Notes: generated from the sequence alone by a model not told the origin. A stretch of 64,000 bases of DNA from Salinimonas lutimaris (GCF_005222225.1 NZ_CP036536.1:3372001-3436000), one strand, 5' to 3'; shown: positions 35,931 to 45,666, counted from the first letter of the stretch. Program-made: numbers and translations.

Positions 35931-36893
35931 TTGAGCGTGCTAGTACAGGTTATCATTTTCATCATTGGGTTATGCGTCTTGAGCTGGGCGGCGGATCGTT
36001 TTGTCTACGGGGCCTCTGCGCTGGCTAAAAACATCGGCATATCACCGATGATGATAGGCTTGACGATTGTGGCAATGGGGTCGTCTGCGCCGGAGATTGT
36101 CGTGTCTGCGATCGCATCGGTTAACGGTTCACCGGATACCGCGGTGGGCAATGCCCTTGGCTCAAATATCACCAACATTGGTCTGGTACTGGCCATCACT
36201 GCGCTGGTCAAGCCATTGATGGTCTCCTCCACCACCCTGAAGCGGGAAATGCCGGCACTGCTTATTATTACCCTGGTAGCCATGGGCTTTATGTATAACG
36301 GTCAGCTGGCGCACATTGAAGGTCTGTTCCTGTTTGGCATGTTTATTTTTGCACTGGCGGGCATGGCCTGGCTGTCGCTGAATGTGGAAAAATCCGATCC
36401 GCTGATGTCTGACACCACCGATGAAATCCCTGGTAATGAAAACACCGGTATGGCGGTAGTCTGGATTGGGGTTGGATTATTGCTGCTGCCACTGAGCGCG
36501 CATTTTATTGTCGATTCTGCAGTGTATATCGCCCGTTATTTTGGGATCAGCGATTTGGTGATCGGGCTGACCATTATTGCCCTGGGTACCAGCCTGCCGG
36601 AGCTGGCTGCCAGTATTGCCGGGGTCATGAAAGGTGAAGATGACATGGCGCTGGGTAATATTATCGGATCTAACATTTTTAACCTGCTGGCGGTACTGAG
36701 TATGCCGGGTCTGATTGCGCCCGGCCCGCTGGACCCGGATGTCTATAACCGTGATATGTATGTGATGTTTGGCCTGACTGCGCTGCTGTTTTTCTTCAGT
36801 TTCAGTATTATCGGCAAAAAGCAGATTGGTCGGCTCGAAGGCGCTCTGCTGCTGGCAGGCTTCATCGGTTATCAGTTTTTGCTGTTTGGATAA
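35931..36893 (+). CDS. yrbG: Calcium/sodium antiporter family protein YrbG
   Basis: A 320-residue inner-membrane exchanger of the CaCA family with about ten membrane segments and the two alpha repeats VAMGSSAPEIVVSAIASVNG with GNALGSNITNIGLVL, and IALGTSLPELAASIAGVMKG with GNIIGSNIFNLLAVL. The start is TTG 35931 or GTG 35937; neither has a strong ribosome site. It heads the yrbG-kdsD-kdsC-lptCAB series, three bases before kdsD. Its physiological ion is not established. Confidence 0.93.
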   Translation: MSVLVQVIIFIIGLCVLSWAADRFVYGASALAKNIGISPMMIGLTIVAMGSSAPEIVVSAIASVNGSPDTAVGNALGSNITNIGLVLAITALVKPLMVSSTTLKREMPALLIITLVAMGFMYNGQLAHIEGLFLFGMFIFALAGMAWLSLNVEKSDPLMSDTTDEIPGNENTGMAVVWIGVGLLLLPLSAHFIVDSAVYIARYFGISDLVIGLTIIALGTSLPELAASIAGVMKGEDDMALGNIIGSNIFNLLAVLSMPGLIAPGPLDPDVYNRDMYVMFGLTALLFFFSFSIIGKKQIGRLEGALLLAGFIGYQFLLFG

Positions 36894-36896
36894 ACG

Positions 36897-37865
36897 ATGC
36901 AGGATACCTTCTTAGCCTCAGCCCGCCGGGTTATCGACATTGAACAGCGCGCGATCAGCGCCCTGTCTGCGCGCCTGGATCACACATTTGTCCGGGCCTG
37001 CGAATTGCTTTATCAGTGCAAAGGCAAAGTCGTGGTCAGCGGTATGGGGAAATCTGGACATATCGGAAATAAAATAGCTGCTACTCTGGCCAGTACCGGC
37101 ACGCCGGCGTTTTTTATGCACCCGGGCGAGGCCAATCATGGCGACCTGGGTATGCTGGGTGAAGACGACGTGCTGCTGGCAATATCAAACTCGGGAGAAA
37201 CCAACGAGCTGATTAACCTGCTGCCGGTCGTCAAGCGTATTAATGTTCCGGTGATTGCTATGACGAACAGCACATCAAGTACGCTGGGTCAGCATGCCGA
37301 TGTAGTGGTGAATATCAGCGTGGAGCAGGAAGCCTGCTCGCTGGGGCTGGCCCCCACGTCCAGTACCACGGCCACGTTGGTGATGGGCGATGCTCTGGCA
37401 ATTGCTCTGCTGGATGCCCGCGGTTTCACCTCAGATGATTTTGCGCTGTCTCACCCCGGTGGCAGTCTGGGCCGCAAACTCCTGCTCAAAGTGCAGGATA
37501 TTATGCTCACCGGCGATGCCCTGCCACTGGTCAGCGATGACGCCACGATTACTCAGGCGTTACTGGAAGTCTCCTCTAAAGGTCTGGGTATGACCGGTAT
37601 CACTGATAAAGACGGGGTGTTATGCGGCGTTTTCACCGATGGTGATTTACGCCGCATTCTGGATACCAAAACCGATATCCACCACACCCGGATCAGTCAG
37701 GTGATGACCCGGGGTGGCAAAACTATTCAGGCCCATGAGCTGGCAGTAGAAGCACTGAATACCATGGAAGCACATAAAATCAGTGCCTTAATGGTGACCG
37801 ACGCACAACGCAAGCCGGTGGGTGCGTTCAATATGCATATGTTGCTAAAAGCAGGAGTATTGTGA
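36897..37865 (+). CDS. kdsD: Arabinose-5-phosphate isomerase KdsD
   Basis: A 322-residue isomerase converting ribulose 5-phosphate to arabinose 5-phosphate, the first step to Kdo for LPS. The SIS domain (about 35-180) shows GKVVVSGMGKSGHIGNKIAATLASTGTPAFFMHPGEANHGDLGM and the catalytic-site SLGLAPTSSTT; two CBS domains follow (about 200-320). Its stop TGA at 37863-37865 overlaps the kdsC ATG by one base. Full length, cytoplasmic. Confidence 0.96.
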   Translation: MQDTFLASARRVIDIEQRAISALSARLDHTFVRACELLYQCKGKVVVSGMGKSGHIGNKIAATLASTGTPAFFMHPGEANHGDLGMLGEDDVLLAISNSGETNELINLLPVVKRINVPVIAMTNSTSSTLGQHADVVVNISVEQEACSLGLAPTSSTTATLVMGDALAIALLDARGFTSDDFALSHPGGSLGRKLLLKVQDIMLTGDALPLVSDDATITQALLEVSSKGLGMTGITDKDGVLCGVFTDGDLRRILDTKTDIHHTRISQVMTRGGKTIQAHELAVEALNTMEAHKISALMVTDAQRKPVGAFNMHMLLKAGVL

Positions 37866-38419
37866 TGACCCATGTGGTGACTTACTACGGCATGATTGAA
37901 GAAAAAACGTTCAACCGGTTGCAGAATCTTAAGCTGCTGGTGTGTGATGTTGACGGCGTTTTTTCCGACGGCCGTATTTATCTGGGCAATGACGGCGAGG
38001 AACTGAAAGCCTTTCATACTCGTGACGGCTATGGCTTAAAAGCGGTGATCAAAGCTGGTATTGAAGTGGCCGTTATCACCGGCCGCACCTCGGCGATTGT
38101 GCAGAATCGCATGCAGGCGCTGGGTGTTCAGCATATTATTCAGGGCGAGGAAAACAAAGCTGCGGCCTTGCAGGCGCTGTGTGAGAAACTGGGTGTCAGC
38201 AAGGATCAGGTTGCCGCGATTGGCGACGATGTTCCGGATTTAGGCATGTATGAACATGCGGCGACCAAGGTGGCGGTAAAAGATGCTCATCCGCAGGTCA
38301 CCCGTGCCGCTAACTGGGTGCTGAATAAATCCGGCGGGTTTGGTGCAGTGCGTGAGCTGTGCGATGTCATTCTGCAAGCCCATGGTATGCAGGACGGGAT
38401 CCACGGAGCCAGTGTATGA
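37865..38419 (+). CDS. kdsC: 3-deoxy-manno-octulosonate-8-phosphatase KdsC
   Basis: A 184-residue HAD-family phosphatase that removes phosphate from Kdo 8-phosphate. The nucleophile motif is LLVCDVDGVFSDGRIYL (first Asp of DVDGV), followed by AVITGRTSAIV and the metal-binding GDDVPDLGMYE. ATG 37865 is used; a GTG at 37862 is in frame. No membrane segment. Its TGA overlaps the lptC ATG (ATGA), so translation is probably coupled. Confidence 0.95.
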   Translation: MTHVVTYYGMIEEKTFNRLQNLKLLVCDVDGVFSDGRIYLGNDGEELKAFHTRDGYGLKAVIKAGIEVAVITGRTSAIVQNRMQALGVQHIIQGEENKAAALQALCEKLGVSKDQVAAIGDDVPDLGMYEHAATKVAVKDAHPQVTRAANWVLNKSGGFGAVRELCDVILQAHGMQDGIHGASV

Positions 38420-38979
38420 ACCGTCTGGGTCTGAGTATTGCGGCACTGTTTGTGCTGATTTTACTGGTTTACACACCGGTGTGGATGTCAGAGTCTGACA
38501 CTCCTCAAAAAAGTGCCGGAGATGGCGCGTTAAAACCGGCGTATACGGCAAAGAATCTCACCACCACTATCTATGATGACAACGGCAAGCTGAACCATCA
38601 GGTCTTTGCCGAAACCATGGAGCATTACGACCAGTTAGGTTTTGTCCTGTTTGAGCAACCCAAGTACACGGTTTACATGGATGACGGCGAAACGCCGTGG
38701 CAGGTAACCGCAAATGAAGGTACGCTGTATAACAACAACCTGATTGAACTGGAATCACAAGTCAGTATCAAAAATTTACAGCCTGACGAATTTGTTAATA
38801 CCATCAGTACTGACTTTATAAAGATAAACCTGGACGACAAAACGCTTTCCTCTGATCAGCCTGTGGTGATTCGCGGAACCGAGTTTGTGGTAAATAGTAA
38901 CGGAATAAAGGGCGACCTGAGCTCACAAGAATATGAGTTAATTGATCATGTACAGACTACCTATTCACCTGGCCGTTAG
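38416..38979 (+). CDS. lptC: LPS export protein LptC
   Basis: A 187-residue protein with one N-terminal membrane anchor (LGLSIAALFVLILLVYTPVW) and a periplasmic beta-jellyroll: KNLTTTIYDDNGKLNHQVFAETMEHYD, GETPWQVTANEGTLYNNNLIELESQVSI, SDQPVVIRGTEF. It passes LPS from LptBFG to LptA. ATG 38416 overlaps the kdsC stop. Its 3' end overlaps the lptA start by 32 bases, more than usual. Confidence 0.94.
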   Translation: MNRLGLSIAALFVLILLVYTPVWMSESDTPQKSAGDGALKPAYTAKNLTTTIYDDNGKLNHQVFAETMEHYDQLGFVLFEQPKYTVYMDDGETPWQVTANEGTLYNNNLIELESQVSIKNLQPDEFVNTISTDFIKINLDDKTLSSDQPVVIRGTEFVVNSNGIKGDLSSQEYELIDHVQTTYSPGR

Positions 38980-39544
38980 TTTTCTGGCCGCACTTTCCCT
39001 GTCAGCGCCAGCGATGGCAGGCTCAGGGGATTTTCAAAAACCAATCACCGTGGATGCCCGTACTCAATCTATGGATGGTAAAAACAAAGTGACCCGCTTT
39101 AAAGATAATGTGACCATCTCGCAGGGCTCGCTGACCATCAAAGCCGATGAAGTGGAAGTCAGCGCCAAAGACGGTCAGGGCCGTGAAGTGATGATCGCCC
39201 GCGGTAACCCGGCAAAGTACTCTCAGACCATGGATGATGGCAGTAAAGTCAGTGCCGAAGCTGCCGAGCTTCGCTACGAGGTAGCCAAGCGCACCATTTC
39301 GATGTCTGGCAATGCCACCATCCGGCAAAACAGCAGCATGGTTCAGGGTGATAGCATCAAATACGACATGGTTCAGGAGCAACTGCTGGCCACCAGTGCT
39401 GATGACAATAAAGACAGTCGGGTGACCACGGTATTTCGCCCCGAAGCGATGAAAAAATTAAGTGAAAATCAGGACGATGCTTCTCAGCAGCAAGACGGTA
39501 AGGACAAACCGGCGCAACCTCAACAAACCGGTGAAGGTAAGTAA
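38948..39544 (+). CDS. lptA: LPS transport periplasmic protein LptA
   Basis: About 198 residues from ATG 38948 with signal peptide [24 protein letters not shown]. The OstA/LptA jellyroll spans about 28-150: [64 protein letters not shown]. The C-terminal 40 residues are Gln-, Lys- and Asp-rich and probably unstructured. LptA forms the periplasmic bridge for LPS. TTG 38942 is an alternative start. Confidence 0.93.
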   Translation: MYRLPIHLAVSFLAALSLSAPAMAGSGDFQKPITVDARTQSMDGKNKVTRFKDNVTISQGSLTIKADEVEVSAKDGQGREVMIARGNPAKYSQTMDDGSKVSAEAAELRYEVAKRTISMSGNATIRQNSSMVQGDSIKYDMVQEQLLATSADDNKDSRVTTVFRPEAMKKLSENQDDASQQQDGKDKPAQPQQTGEGK

Positions 39545-39549
39545 GTTAT

Positions 39550-40275
39550 ATGGCAACACTGTCTGCCTCAAATCTCGCAAAATCCTATAAGTCCCGGCAG
39601 GTAGTCACCGATGTCAGCCTGTCAGTATCCACCGGCCAGATCGTAGGACTGCTTGGTCCTAACGGTGCCGGTAAAACCACCACCTTTTACATGATTGTTG
39701 GGCTGGTGCCGCTGGATAAGGGCAAAATCTTTATCGATGATAAAGACATGACGCATCAACCCATGCATGAGCGGGCGCGCAAGGGTATCGGCTATCTGCC
39801 GCAAGAAGCTTCTATATTCCGTAAACTGACCGTACATGAAAACATTATGGCGATTTTGCAAACCCGTAATGATTTAGATGCCGGTAAACGGGAAGAAGAA
39901 GCCGATGCCCTACTTGATGAATTCAATATCAACCATATACGTAATAGTACAGGGATGAGTTTGTCAGGCGGTGAACGCCGGCGGGTGGAAATTGCCCGGG
40001 CACTGGCGGCGAATCCGCAATTTATACTATTGGATGAGCCATTTGCGGGTGTTGATCCTATATCGGTTAATGATATAAAGAAGATAATTCAGCATTTACG
40101 TGACCGGGGTATCGGTATCCTGATCACTGACCACAACGTACGGGAAACCCTGGACGTGTGTGAAGAGGCCTACATTGTCAGTCACGGCGAATTGATTGCC
40201 CAGGGTAGTGCCGAACAAGTATTAAGCAACCAAAAAGTGCGCGATGTATACCTGGGTGAGCAATTCAAGCTATAG
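39550..40275 (+). CDS. lptB: LPS export ABC transporter ATP-binding protein LptB
   Basis: A 241-residue ATPase. Walker [18 protein letters not shown] at about 35-51, Q-loop [18 protein letters not shown], signature [15 protein letters not shown], Walker [17 protein letters not shown] and switch His in [10 protein letters not shown] are all intact. It drives LPS extraction by LptB2FG. Five bases after lptA. Full length. Confidence 0.97.
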   Translation: MATLSASNLAKSYKSRQVVTDVSLSVSTGQIVGLLGPNGAGKTTTFYMIVGLVPLDKGKIFIDDKDMTHQPMHERARKGIGYLPQEASIFRKLTVHENIMAILQTRNDLDAGKREEEADALLDEFNINHIRNSTGMSLSGGERRRVEIARALAANPQFILLDEPFAGVDPISVNDIKKIIQHLRDRGIGILITDHNVRETLDVCEEAYIVSHGELIAQGSAEQVLSNQKVRDVYLGEQFKL

Positions 40276-40350
40276 TTAAGGTGTGACAGAAAGATGAACA
40301 TGCCTGGCATTCACCTCAGTGTACAAACGTACAAGAGTTATAAGACGTAG

Positions 40351-41829
40351 ATGAAACCATCTTTACAATTAAAATTTAGTCAACAGTTAACCATGACCCC
40401 GCAACTGCAGCAGGCTATCAAGCTGCTGCAGCTGTCGACACTTGATCTACAGCAGGAGATTCAGGAAGCCTTAGATTCCAACCCGCTGCTGGAAGTGGAC
40501 GAAGGGTCTGATAACGATATTGTGGAAAAAAACAATATCGATAATGATGGTGATGACACACCAGCAACTGCCAGCGCTACCGACAATCTGGAATCTGGTG
40601 AGGCGCTGGAAAAAAATGACTTGCCTGACGAGCTGCCGATCGACAGTACCTGGGATGAGTATTATTCGGCGTCTTCTGCGCCAGCCCCGGGCCCTGGCAG
40701 TGATGAAGATACTGTTTTTCAGGGGGAAACCACTGAAAATATTCAGGACCACCTGTTATGGCAAATGCGTCTGACCCCGTTTTCAGATACTGACCGGGCA
40801 ATTGCTACGGCCATTATCGACTCCATTGATGAGTCAGGTTATCTGACGGTCACCGTGGAAGATATTCTGCAAAGCATTAATAGCGAGGATATGGAAGAGC
40901 CGGTTGAAGAGGATGAAGTGGAGTGTGTACTCAAACGTATTCAGCTGTTCGATCCGATTGGTTCAGGTTCACGCTCGCCGCAGGAATGTTTACTGGTTCA
41001 ACTGCGCCAGTTCAGCCCGGATACACCGTGGCTTGAAGAAGCACGAAACCTGCTTGAAGTGTATTCCGATCTGCTTGGAAGTAAGGACTATCGCACTTTG
41101 ATGCGTAAGACCAAACTAAAAGAAGATCAACTTCGTGAAGCCATGCGCTTGCTGCAAACGCTGAATCCGCGTCCAGGCAGTGCGCTGGTGACCAAAGAGC
41201 CTGAATATGTTATTCCGGATGTCTCGGTAGCGAAGAAAAATGGCCGCTGGTTTGTAGAGCTAAACCCAGACAGCCTGCCAAAACTGAGTGTTAATCAGCA
41301 ATATGCATCGATGAGCCGACGCGCTAAAAACAGCAGCGATTCACAGTTCATTCGTTCGCATATGCAGGAAGCCAAGTGGTTTATAAAAAGTCTGGAGTCG
41401 CGCAATGATACGCTGCTAAAAGTAGCTAACTGCATTGTACAGCAGCAGATGGGCTTTTTTGAACACGGCCCTGAAATGATGAAACCTATGGTGTTAAACG
41501 ATGTCGCAGAAATGGTAGATATGCACGAATCGACTATTTCACGGGTGACAACCCAGAAGTACATGCACACGCCCAGAGGTATTTTTGAACTGAAATACTT
41601 TTTCTCCAGCCATGTGGCCACAGAGTCTGGCGGCGAATGTTCTTCTACTGCGATTCGGGCATTGATTAAAAAACTGGTTGCTGCGGAAACACCAAGCAAG
41701 CCGCTTAGTGATAGCAAAATTGCTCAATTGTTGGCCGATCAAGGCATTAAAGTTGCCCGGCGGACAATAGCAAAATATCGGGAATCGTTATCGATCCCCC
41801 CGTCAAACCAACGCAAAAGCCTTATTTAA
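40351..41829 (+). CDS. rpoN: RNA polymerase sigma-54 factor RpoN
   Basis: A 492-residue sigma-54. Region I is the Gln/Leu-rich start ([33 protein letters not shown]), region II is acidic (about 50-125), and region III holds the core-binding part, the HTH (about 375-400, [23 protein letters not shown]) and the RpoN box [10 protein letters not shown] near residues 468-477. It serves nitrogen, motility and other enhancer-dependent promoters. The 75-base spacer after lptB has no clear terminator. Order rpoN-hpf-ptsN-rapZ-ptsO is conserved. Confidence 0.97.
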   Translation: MKPSLQLKFSQQLTMTPQLQQAIKLLQLSTLDLQQEIQEALDSNPLLEVDEGSDNDIVEKNNIDNDGDDTPATASATDNLESGEALEKNDLPDELPIDSTWDEYYSASSAPAPGPGSDEDTVFQGETTENIQDHLLWQMRLTPFSDTDRAIATAIIDSIDESGYLTVTVEDILQSINSEDMEEPVEEDEVECVLKRIQLFDPIGSGSRSPQECLLVQLRQFSPDTPWLEEARNLLEVYSDLLGSKDYRTLMRKTKLKEDQLREAMRLLQTLNPRPGSALVTKEPEYVIPDVSVAKKNGRWFVELNPDSLPKLSVNQQYASMSRRAKNSSDSQFIRSHMQEAKWFIKSLESRNDTLLKVANCIVQQQMGFFEHGPEMMKPMVLNDVAEMVDMHESTISRVTTQKYMHTPRGIFELKYFFSSHVATESGGECSSTAIRALIKKLVAAETPSKPLSDSKIAQLLADQGIKVARRTIAKYRESLSIPPSNQRKSLI

Positions 41830-41860
41830 TGAAGGCTAGCTCACAATAAGGAAGACGACT

Positions 41861-42148
41861 ATGCAAATTAATCTTACTGGTCACCATGTTGAGATCACTG
41901 ACTCTTTGCGTACTTATGTCGATACAAAGTTTAATAAGCTTGAGCGCCATTTTGACCACATCTCTAATGTGCATGTGATTCTTAATGTTGAAAAACTCGC
42001 GCAGAAAGCCGAAGCGACGGTTCATTTAAGCGGGGCGGAAGTATTCGCGTCTTCAGAAAACACCGATATGTATGCTGCCATCGATAGTATGGTCGATAAA
42101 CTGGATCGCCAGGTTATCAAGCATAAGGAAAAACTGAAAAAACACTGA
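41861..42148 (+). CDS. hpf: Ribosome hibernation promoting factor (short form)
   Basis: A 95-residue protein, the short HPF form. QINLTGHHVEITDSLRTYVDTKFNKLERHFDHISNVHVIL and AEATVHLSGAEVFASSENTDMYAAIDSMVDKLDRQVIKHKEKLKKH match the family from end to end. HPF binds the 30S subunit in stationary phase and supports 100S dimer formation with RMF. AAGGAAGACGACT precedes the ATG. Confidence 0.95.
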   Translation: MQINLTGHHVEITDSLRTYVDTKFNKLERHFDHISNVHVILNVEKLAQKAEATVHLSGAEVFASSENTDMYAAIDSMVDKLDRQVIKHKEKLKKH

Positions 42149-42155
42149 TTCCTTT

Positions 42156-42599
42156 ATGGATATACAAGCCATTGTAAGTCTGGACCGCACTAAATGTGCG
42201 GTTCAGTGTAATAGTAAAAAGCGTATCCTGGAGATTATCAGCGGCATTGCAGCTGACAATAACCCGGAGATTGATCAGGCTACTGTGCTAAACAGTCTGG
42301 TGACCCGGGAGCGTATGGGCAGTACCGGTATAGGTAATGGTATTGCACTGCCTCATGGGCGCCTGCCGGGCCTGGACCGGGTTATCGCCATTGTGGTGAC
42401 CAGTGAGCCGGCCATTGACTTTGATGCCATTGACAATCAACCCGTGGATATTTTTTTCACCCTGCTGGTACCGGAAGAGCAAACTGAAGGACATCTTCAG
42501 ACGCTGGCGCTGGTAGCAGGGAAACTCAGTAACAAAGACACGGTGAAAGCCATTCGCCGTGCACACACCAGTGATGACATTATTACAGCCCTGAAATAG
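42156..42599 (+). CDS. ptsN: Nitrogen PTS enzyme IIA-like protein PtsN
   Basis: A 147-residue EIIA-Ntr. The phosphorylated histidine is H67 in GIGNGIALPHGRL; FTLLVPEEQTEGHLQTLALVAGKL is the matching later segment. It takes phosphate from NPr (ptsO, downstream) and regulates potassium uptake, stress and nitrogen/carbon balance by binding partner proteins. Seven bases after hpf. The final codons and stop lie in a terminator hairpin. Confidence 0.95.
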   Translation: MDIQAIVSLDRTKCAVQCNSKKRILEIISGIAADNNPEIDQATVLNSLVTRERMGSTGIGNGIALPHGRLPGLDRVIAIVVTSEPAIDFDAIDNQPVDIFFTLLVPEEQTEGHLQTLALVAGKLSNKDTVKAIRRAHTSDDIITALK

Positions 42600-42613
42600 C
42601 TCAGGGCTTTTTT
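42587..42613 (+). terminator. Terminator or attenuator overlapping the ptsN stop
   Basis: AGCCCTGA, loop AATAGC (holding the TAG stop), TCAGGGCT and then TTTTT. It lies 13 bases before the rapZ start inside the otherwise co-directional cluster, so it may limit read-through into rapZ-ptsO. Confidence 0.7.
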
Positions 42614-42626
42614 TCAGGAGACGTGC

Positions 42627-43475
42627 GTGAAGCTTATTATCATCAGTGGTCGCTCCGGGTCGGGCAAATCTGTGGCGTTAAGAGCGCTGGAAGATCTGGG
42701 GTATTACTGCGTGGACAATATCCCGGTTAATTTATTGCCCGCCCTGACCCACTCGGTCTCTGAAGAAACTAATCAGGTCGCTGTCAGTATTGATGTGCGT
42801 AACCTGCCAAAAGACCCGGCTGAACTGAGTGAAATTTTAGATTACCTGCCTCAGTCATGGTCGCTGACCATTGTCTATATTGACGCCAGCGATGATATTC
42901 TGGTCAAGCGCTTCAGTGAAACCCGCCGCTTACACCCGCTGACCCGCATGAATAAGTCACTGTCTGATGCCATTGCTTCTGAACGTGATCTGCTGGCGCC
43001 GATTGCCGAGCGCGCAGATTTGTATATTGATACCGATGCTCTGTCGATTCACCAGCTGGCTGAGCTGATTCGTGAGCGGATTTTAGGAAAGAAAAGCTCG
43101 CGGCTGGTATTGGTATTTGAATCATTTGGCTTTAAGCACGGCATTCCTAAAGACGCCGACTATGTGTTTGATGCCCGCTTTTTACCTAACCCTCACTGGG
43201 AGCCGGATTTAAAACATCTCACCGGTCTGGATGGCCCGGTGGAAGTATTTTTGGGCTCACAGCCCATTGTGACCAAGTTTATCTGGCAGATTCAGAATCT
43301 TATCACCACCTGGCTACCACACCTGGAGCGTAATAACCGCAGTTATGTGACGGTCGCGATTGGCTGTACCGGTGGTCAGCATCGTTCGGTATTTGTGTCA
43401 GAGACACTGGCTAAAACATTTAAGGATATTCATCCGGATGTACAAATCCGGCACAGGGAGTTACATAAGTCGTGA
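42627..43475 (+). CDS. rapZ: RNase adapter protein RapZ
   Basis: A 282-residue protein with a P-loop at the start (IISGRSGSGKSVALRALEDLGYYCVDN) and the conserved C-terminal domain (HGIPKDADYVFDARFLPNPHWEP, VAIGCTGGQHRSVFV). In E. coli RapZ guides the sRNA GlmZ to RNase E and so sets GlmS level and amino-sugar supply. Starts with GTG 42627 after CAGGAGACGTGC. Overlaps ptsO by four bases. Whether GlmZ-like RNAs exist here is not visible. Confidence 0.95.
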   Translation: MKLIIISGRSGSGKSVALRALEDLGYYCVDNIPVNLLPALTHSVSEETNQVAVSIDVRNLPKDPAELSEILDYLPQSWSLTIVYIDASDDILVKRFSETRRLHPLTRMNKSLSDAIASERDLLAPIAERADLYIDTDALSIHQLAELIRERILGKKSSRLVLVFESFGFKHGIPKDADYVFDARFLPNPHWEPDLKHLTGLDGPVEVFLGSQPIVTKFIWQIQNLITTWLPHLERNNRSYVTVAIGCTGGQHRSVFVSETLAKTFKDIHPDVQIRHRELHKS

Positions 43476-43744
43476 AAGTGGAAAAACAGCTGACCATTGT
43501 AAACAAGCTGGGACTACATGCCCGGGCTGCCACTCAGCTGGTGCAGCTGGCAAATCAGTTTGATGCCACCATTACGCTTATTCAGGGTGACAAACGCGCT
43601 GATGCCAACAGTGTGCTGGGTCTGATGATGCTGGAAAGTCATCAGGGTGAACAGGTCAATGTTATCAGTGACGGGCCGGATGCTGAGCAAGCCATGGAGG
43701 CCATTGAAGCGCTTATCGTAGGTAAGTTTAACGAAGACGAATAA
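43472..43744 (+). CDS. ptsO: Phosphocarrier protein NPr
   Basis: A 90-residue HPr-like carrier. The phosphorylated residue is H16 in NKLGLHARAATQLVQLA; the second motif ANSVLGLMMLESHQGEQVNV contains the conserved Ser region. It relays phosphate from EI-Ntr (ptsP) to PtsN. The GTG at 43472 overlaps the rapZ stop. Full length. The 146-base spacer to mgtE contains a 13-base palindrome AACCAGTCTGGTT and an 8-bp stem-loop at 43835-43857, role unknown. Confidence 0.94.
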   Translation: MKVEKQLTIVNKLGLHARAATQLVQLANQFDATITLIQGDKRADANSVLGLMMLESHQGEQVNVISDGPDAEQAMEAIEALIVGKFNEDE

Positions 43745-43890
43745 CCCTTTGCAGTAGCAGCACTGGTGACTGCTCATTGCATCGCCACCCGGTCGTAAAA
43801 TCATACTAACCAGTCTGGTTTATCATGACAGATCGCCTGGCCTGATGTAGGCTAGGCACATCAAATCATCTATCTTTCAAGGGTCTGCCT

Positions 43891-45249
43891 GTGGCCGAAG
43901 CGTTTGAATCAAAGTTTGCCCAAAGTCAGTTGCGTACCCTTAATGCTGCGCTGGCTAATGGTCGCTTTGTGTCGGTGCGCAAGCTGCTGCATGAACTCCC
44001 CCCGTCCGATGTTGCCCTGATCCTTGAGTCTAGTCCGACCAAAACCCGGGATGAGCTGTGGGAGCTGATTGATAGCGATTTTCATGGCGATATCCTGGAA
44101 GAGCTGTCTGAGGATGTGCGTAACGGTATCATCACCAAGATGAAACCCCATCGTGTGGTTGATGCGCTTGAAGAAATGGATACGGATGATCTCGCTGAAA
44201 CCCTGAGCAGTCTGCCCGACGAGGTGTTGCAAGGTATCCTGCATTCCATGGATGCTCAGGACAGGGTCCGGGCAGAACAGGCGCTCTCATACGGTGAGGA
44301 AACCGCCGGTTTCATTATGAATACCGACACCATTACCCTGCGTCCTGATGTGACGGTAGATGTGGTGCTACGGTACATCCGGCTAAAAGGCGAACTGCCT
44401 GAGAATACCGATACACTCTATGTGGTCAATCGCACCGATAACCTGGTTGGCGTGGTCCCGGTCGCCCGGCTGCTCACCGCTGCGCCCGAGGATAAAGTGT
44501 CTGAAGTGATGGACGAGGAAGCCGAGGCTATCCCGGTCAACATGCCCGATAATGAAGTCGCTAGCCTGTTTGAACGTTATAACTGGTTATCAGCGCCGGT
44601 AGTGGATGACAAATATCGTCTGGTAGGTCGTATTACCATTGATGATGTGGTGGATATTATCCGCGAAGATGCTGAGCATTCTATGATGAGTATGGCAGGT
44701 CTGGATGACGAGGAAGATACCTTTGCGCCGGTCTGGAAAAGTACTCAGCGCCGTTCTGTGTGGCTGGGCGTCAACCTGGTTACCGCACTGATGGCCGCCA
44801 TGGTCAGTGACTTGTTCGAGGCGACATTAAGTCAGCTGGCAGTGCTGGCCATTCTAAATTCCATTGTACCGAGTATGGGTGGGGTCGCTGGTAATCAGAC
44901 CCTGACGCTGGTTATCCGCGGGATGGCGCTGGGCCATGTTAACCCCAGCAGTTCACGCTGGCTTATCAGTAAAGAACTGGCGATTGGCTTTTTAAACGGT
45001 ATGATTTGGGCTGTATTGATCGCTTCTGTCATTGCGATCTGGAAGCAAAACCTGATGCTCGGGGCAATTATTGCCTTTGCCATGCTGATCAATATGCTGG
45101 CTGCTGCTGTCGCTGGCGCCACCTTGCCTATTGTCATGAAAAAAATGAAGATAGACCCTGCGCTGGCCGGCAGTGTTATTCTGACCACCATTACAGATGT
45201 GGTTGGGATATTTGCCTTTCTGGGCACCGCGACACTGTTTCTGGTGTAG
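43891..45249 (+). CDS. mgtE: Magnesium transporter MgtE
   Basis: A 452-residue Mg2+ channel from GTG 43891. It has an N-terminal superhelical domain (about 20-125), two CBS domains (about 135-255), a plug helix and five membrane segments from about 285 on, with SIVPSMGGVAGNQTLTLVIRGMALG and the pore-lining NMLAAAVAGATLPIVMKKM. Cytoplasmic Mg2+ closes the channel through the N and CBS domains. The mgtE gene after the rpoN-ptsO cluster is a common arrangement in marine gammaproteobacteria. The last bases meet the decayed remnant on the other strand. Confidence 0.95.
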   Translation: MAEAFESKFAQSQLRTLNAALANGRFVSVRKLLHELPPSDVALILESSPTKTRDELWELIDSDFHGDILEELSEDVRNGIITKMKPHRVVDALEEMDTDDLAETLSSLPDEVLQGILHSMDAQDRVRAEQALSYGEETAGFIMNTDTITLRPDVTVDVVLRYIRLKGELPENTDTLYVVNRTDNLVGVVPVARLLTAAPEDKVSEVMDEEAEAIPVNMPDNEVASLFERYNWLSAPVVDDKYRLVGRITIDDVVDIIREDAEHSMMSMAGLDDEEDTFAPVWKSTQRRSVWLGVNLVTALMAAMVSDLFEATLSQLAVLAILNSIVPSMGGVAGNQTLTLVIRGMALGHVNPSSSRWLISKELAIGFLNGMIWAVLIASVIAIWKQNLMLGAIIAFAMLINMLAAAVAGATLPIVMKKMKIDPALAGSVILTTITDVVGIFAFLGTATLFLV

Positions 45250-45547
45250 TCAGCGTTCGGTGAGTCTGTGATGCTGCGGTAAACCCGTTTGGGTTCCACT
45301 GATAGCCTACCCCGCGCACGGTTTCCAGCATAGCCGCCACGCGGATATCTGCTGCCAGTTTGGCGCGCAAACGGTGGATGCTCGTAACCTGCATAATGTA
45401 AATCGCAGACCGCCTGCAACAGCGCCAGGCGGGAAAGCAATGCTTCGGGTCAGATTTTGAATACTGATATTCAGGCTGGCGGCATAGGCTGGAAGCACGG
45501 CAGAGCACACCAGCGATAACGCTGCCTGCAATAAAGGATACTTTCAT
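45250..45547 (-). pseudogene. Decayed remnant: spondin-like secreted protein start joined to a response regulator tail
   Basis: ATG 45547 has a perfect ribosome site (AAGGAGACAATC). The frame reads MKVSF and soon loses sense; removing one T in the TCCTTTATTG run restores MKVSLLQAALSLVCSAVLPAYAA and then SLNISIQNLTRSIAF, a signal peptide followed by the start typical of spondin-domain proteins. Further on, around 45290-45390, another frame reads VTSIHRLRAKLAADIRV and MLETVRGVGYQW, the end of an OmpR-type winged helix. So parts of two genes are fused with the middle lost and one frameshift. No stop follows until inside mgtE. Not expected to yield a working protein. The following bases to 45666 hold nothing else recognised. 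Confidence 0.65.
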
Positions 45548-45666
45548 GATTGTCTCCTTGATGTCTGTTCAGACGTGCCTCGCATCGTGGCTATCTACAG
45601 ACTGCGCCACCACTCTCCCGATATACTCACCACTTACGGGCTTTTTGGTCAAAGCGCAGAAGACCT

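Noticed and set aside
43745..43890. Magnesium-sensing riboswitch before mgtE
   Set aside because: Only a 13-base palindrome and one 8-bp stem-loop are seen; nothing like a long M-box fold.
44895..45440. Minus-strand open frame (181 codons) opposite the end of mgtE
   Set aside because: Most of it is antisense to mgtE membrane segments; the part past mgtE lies in the decayed remnant and gives no continuous family match.
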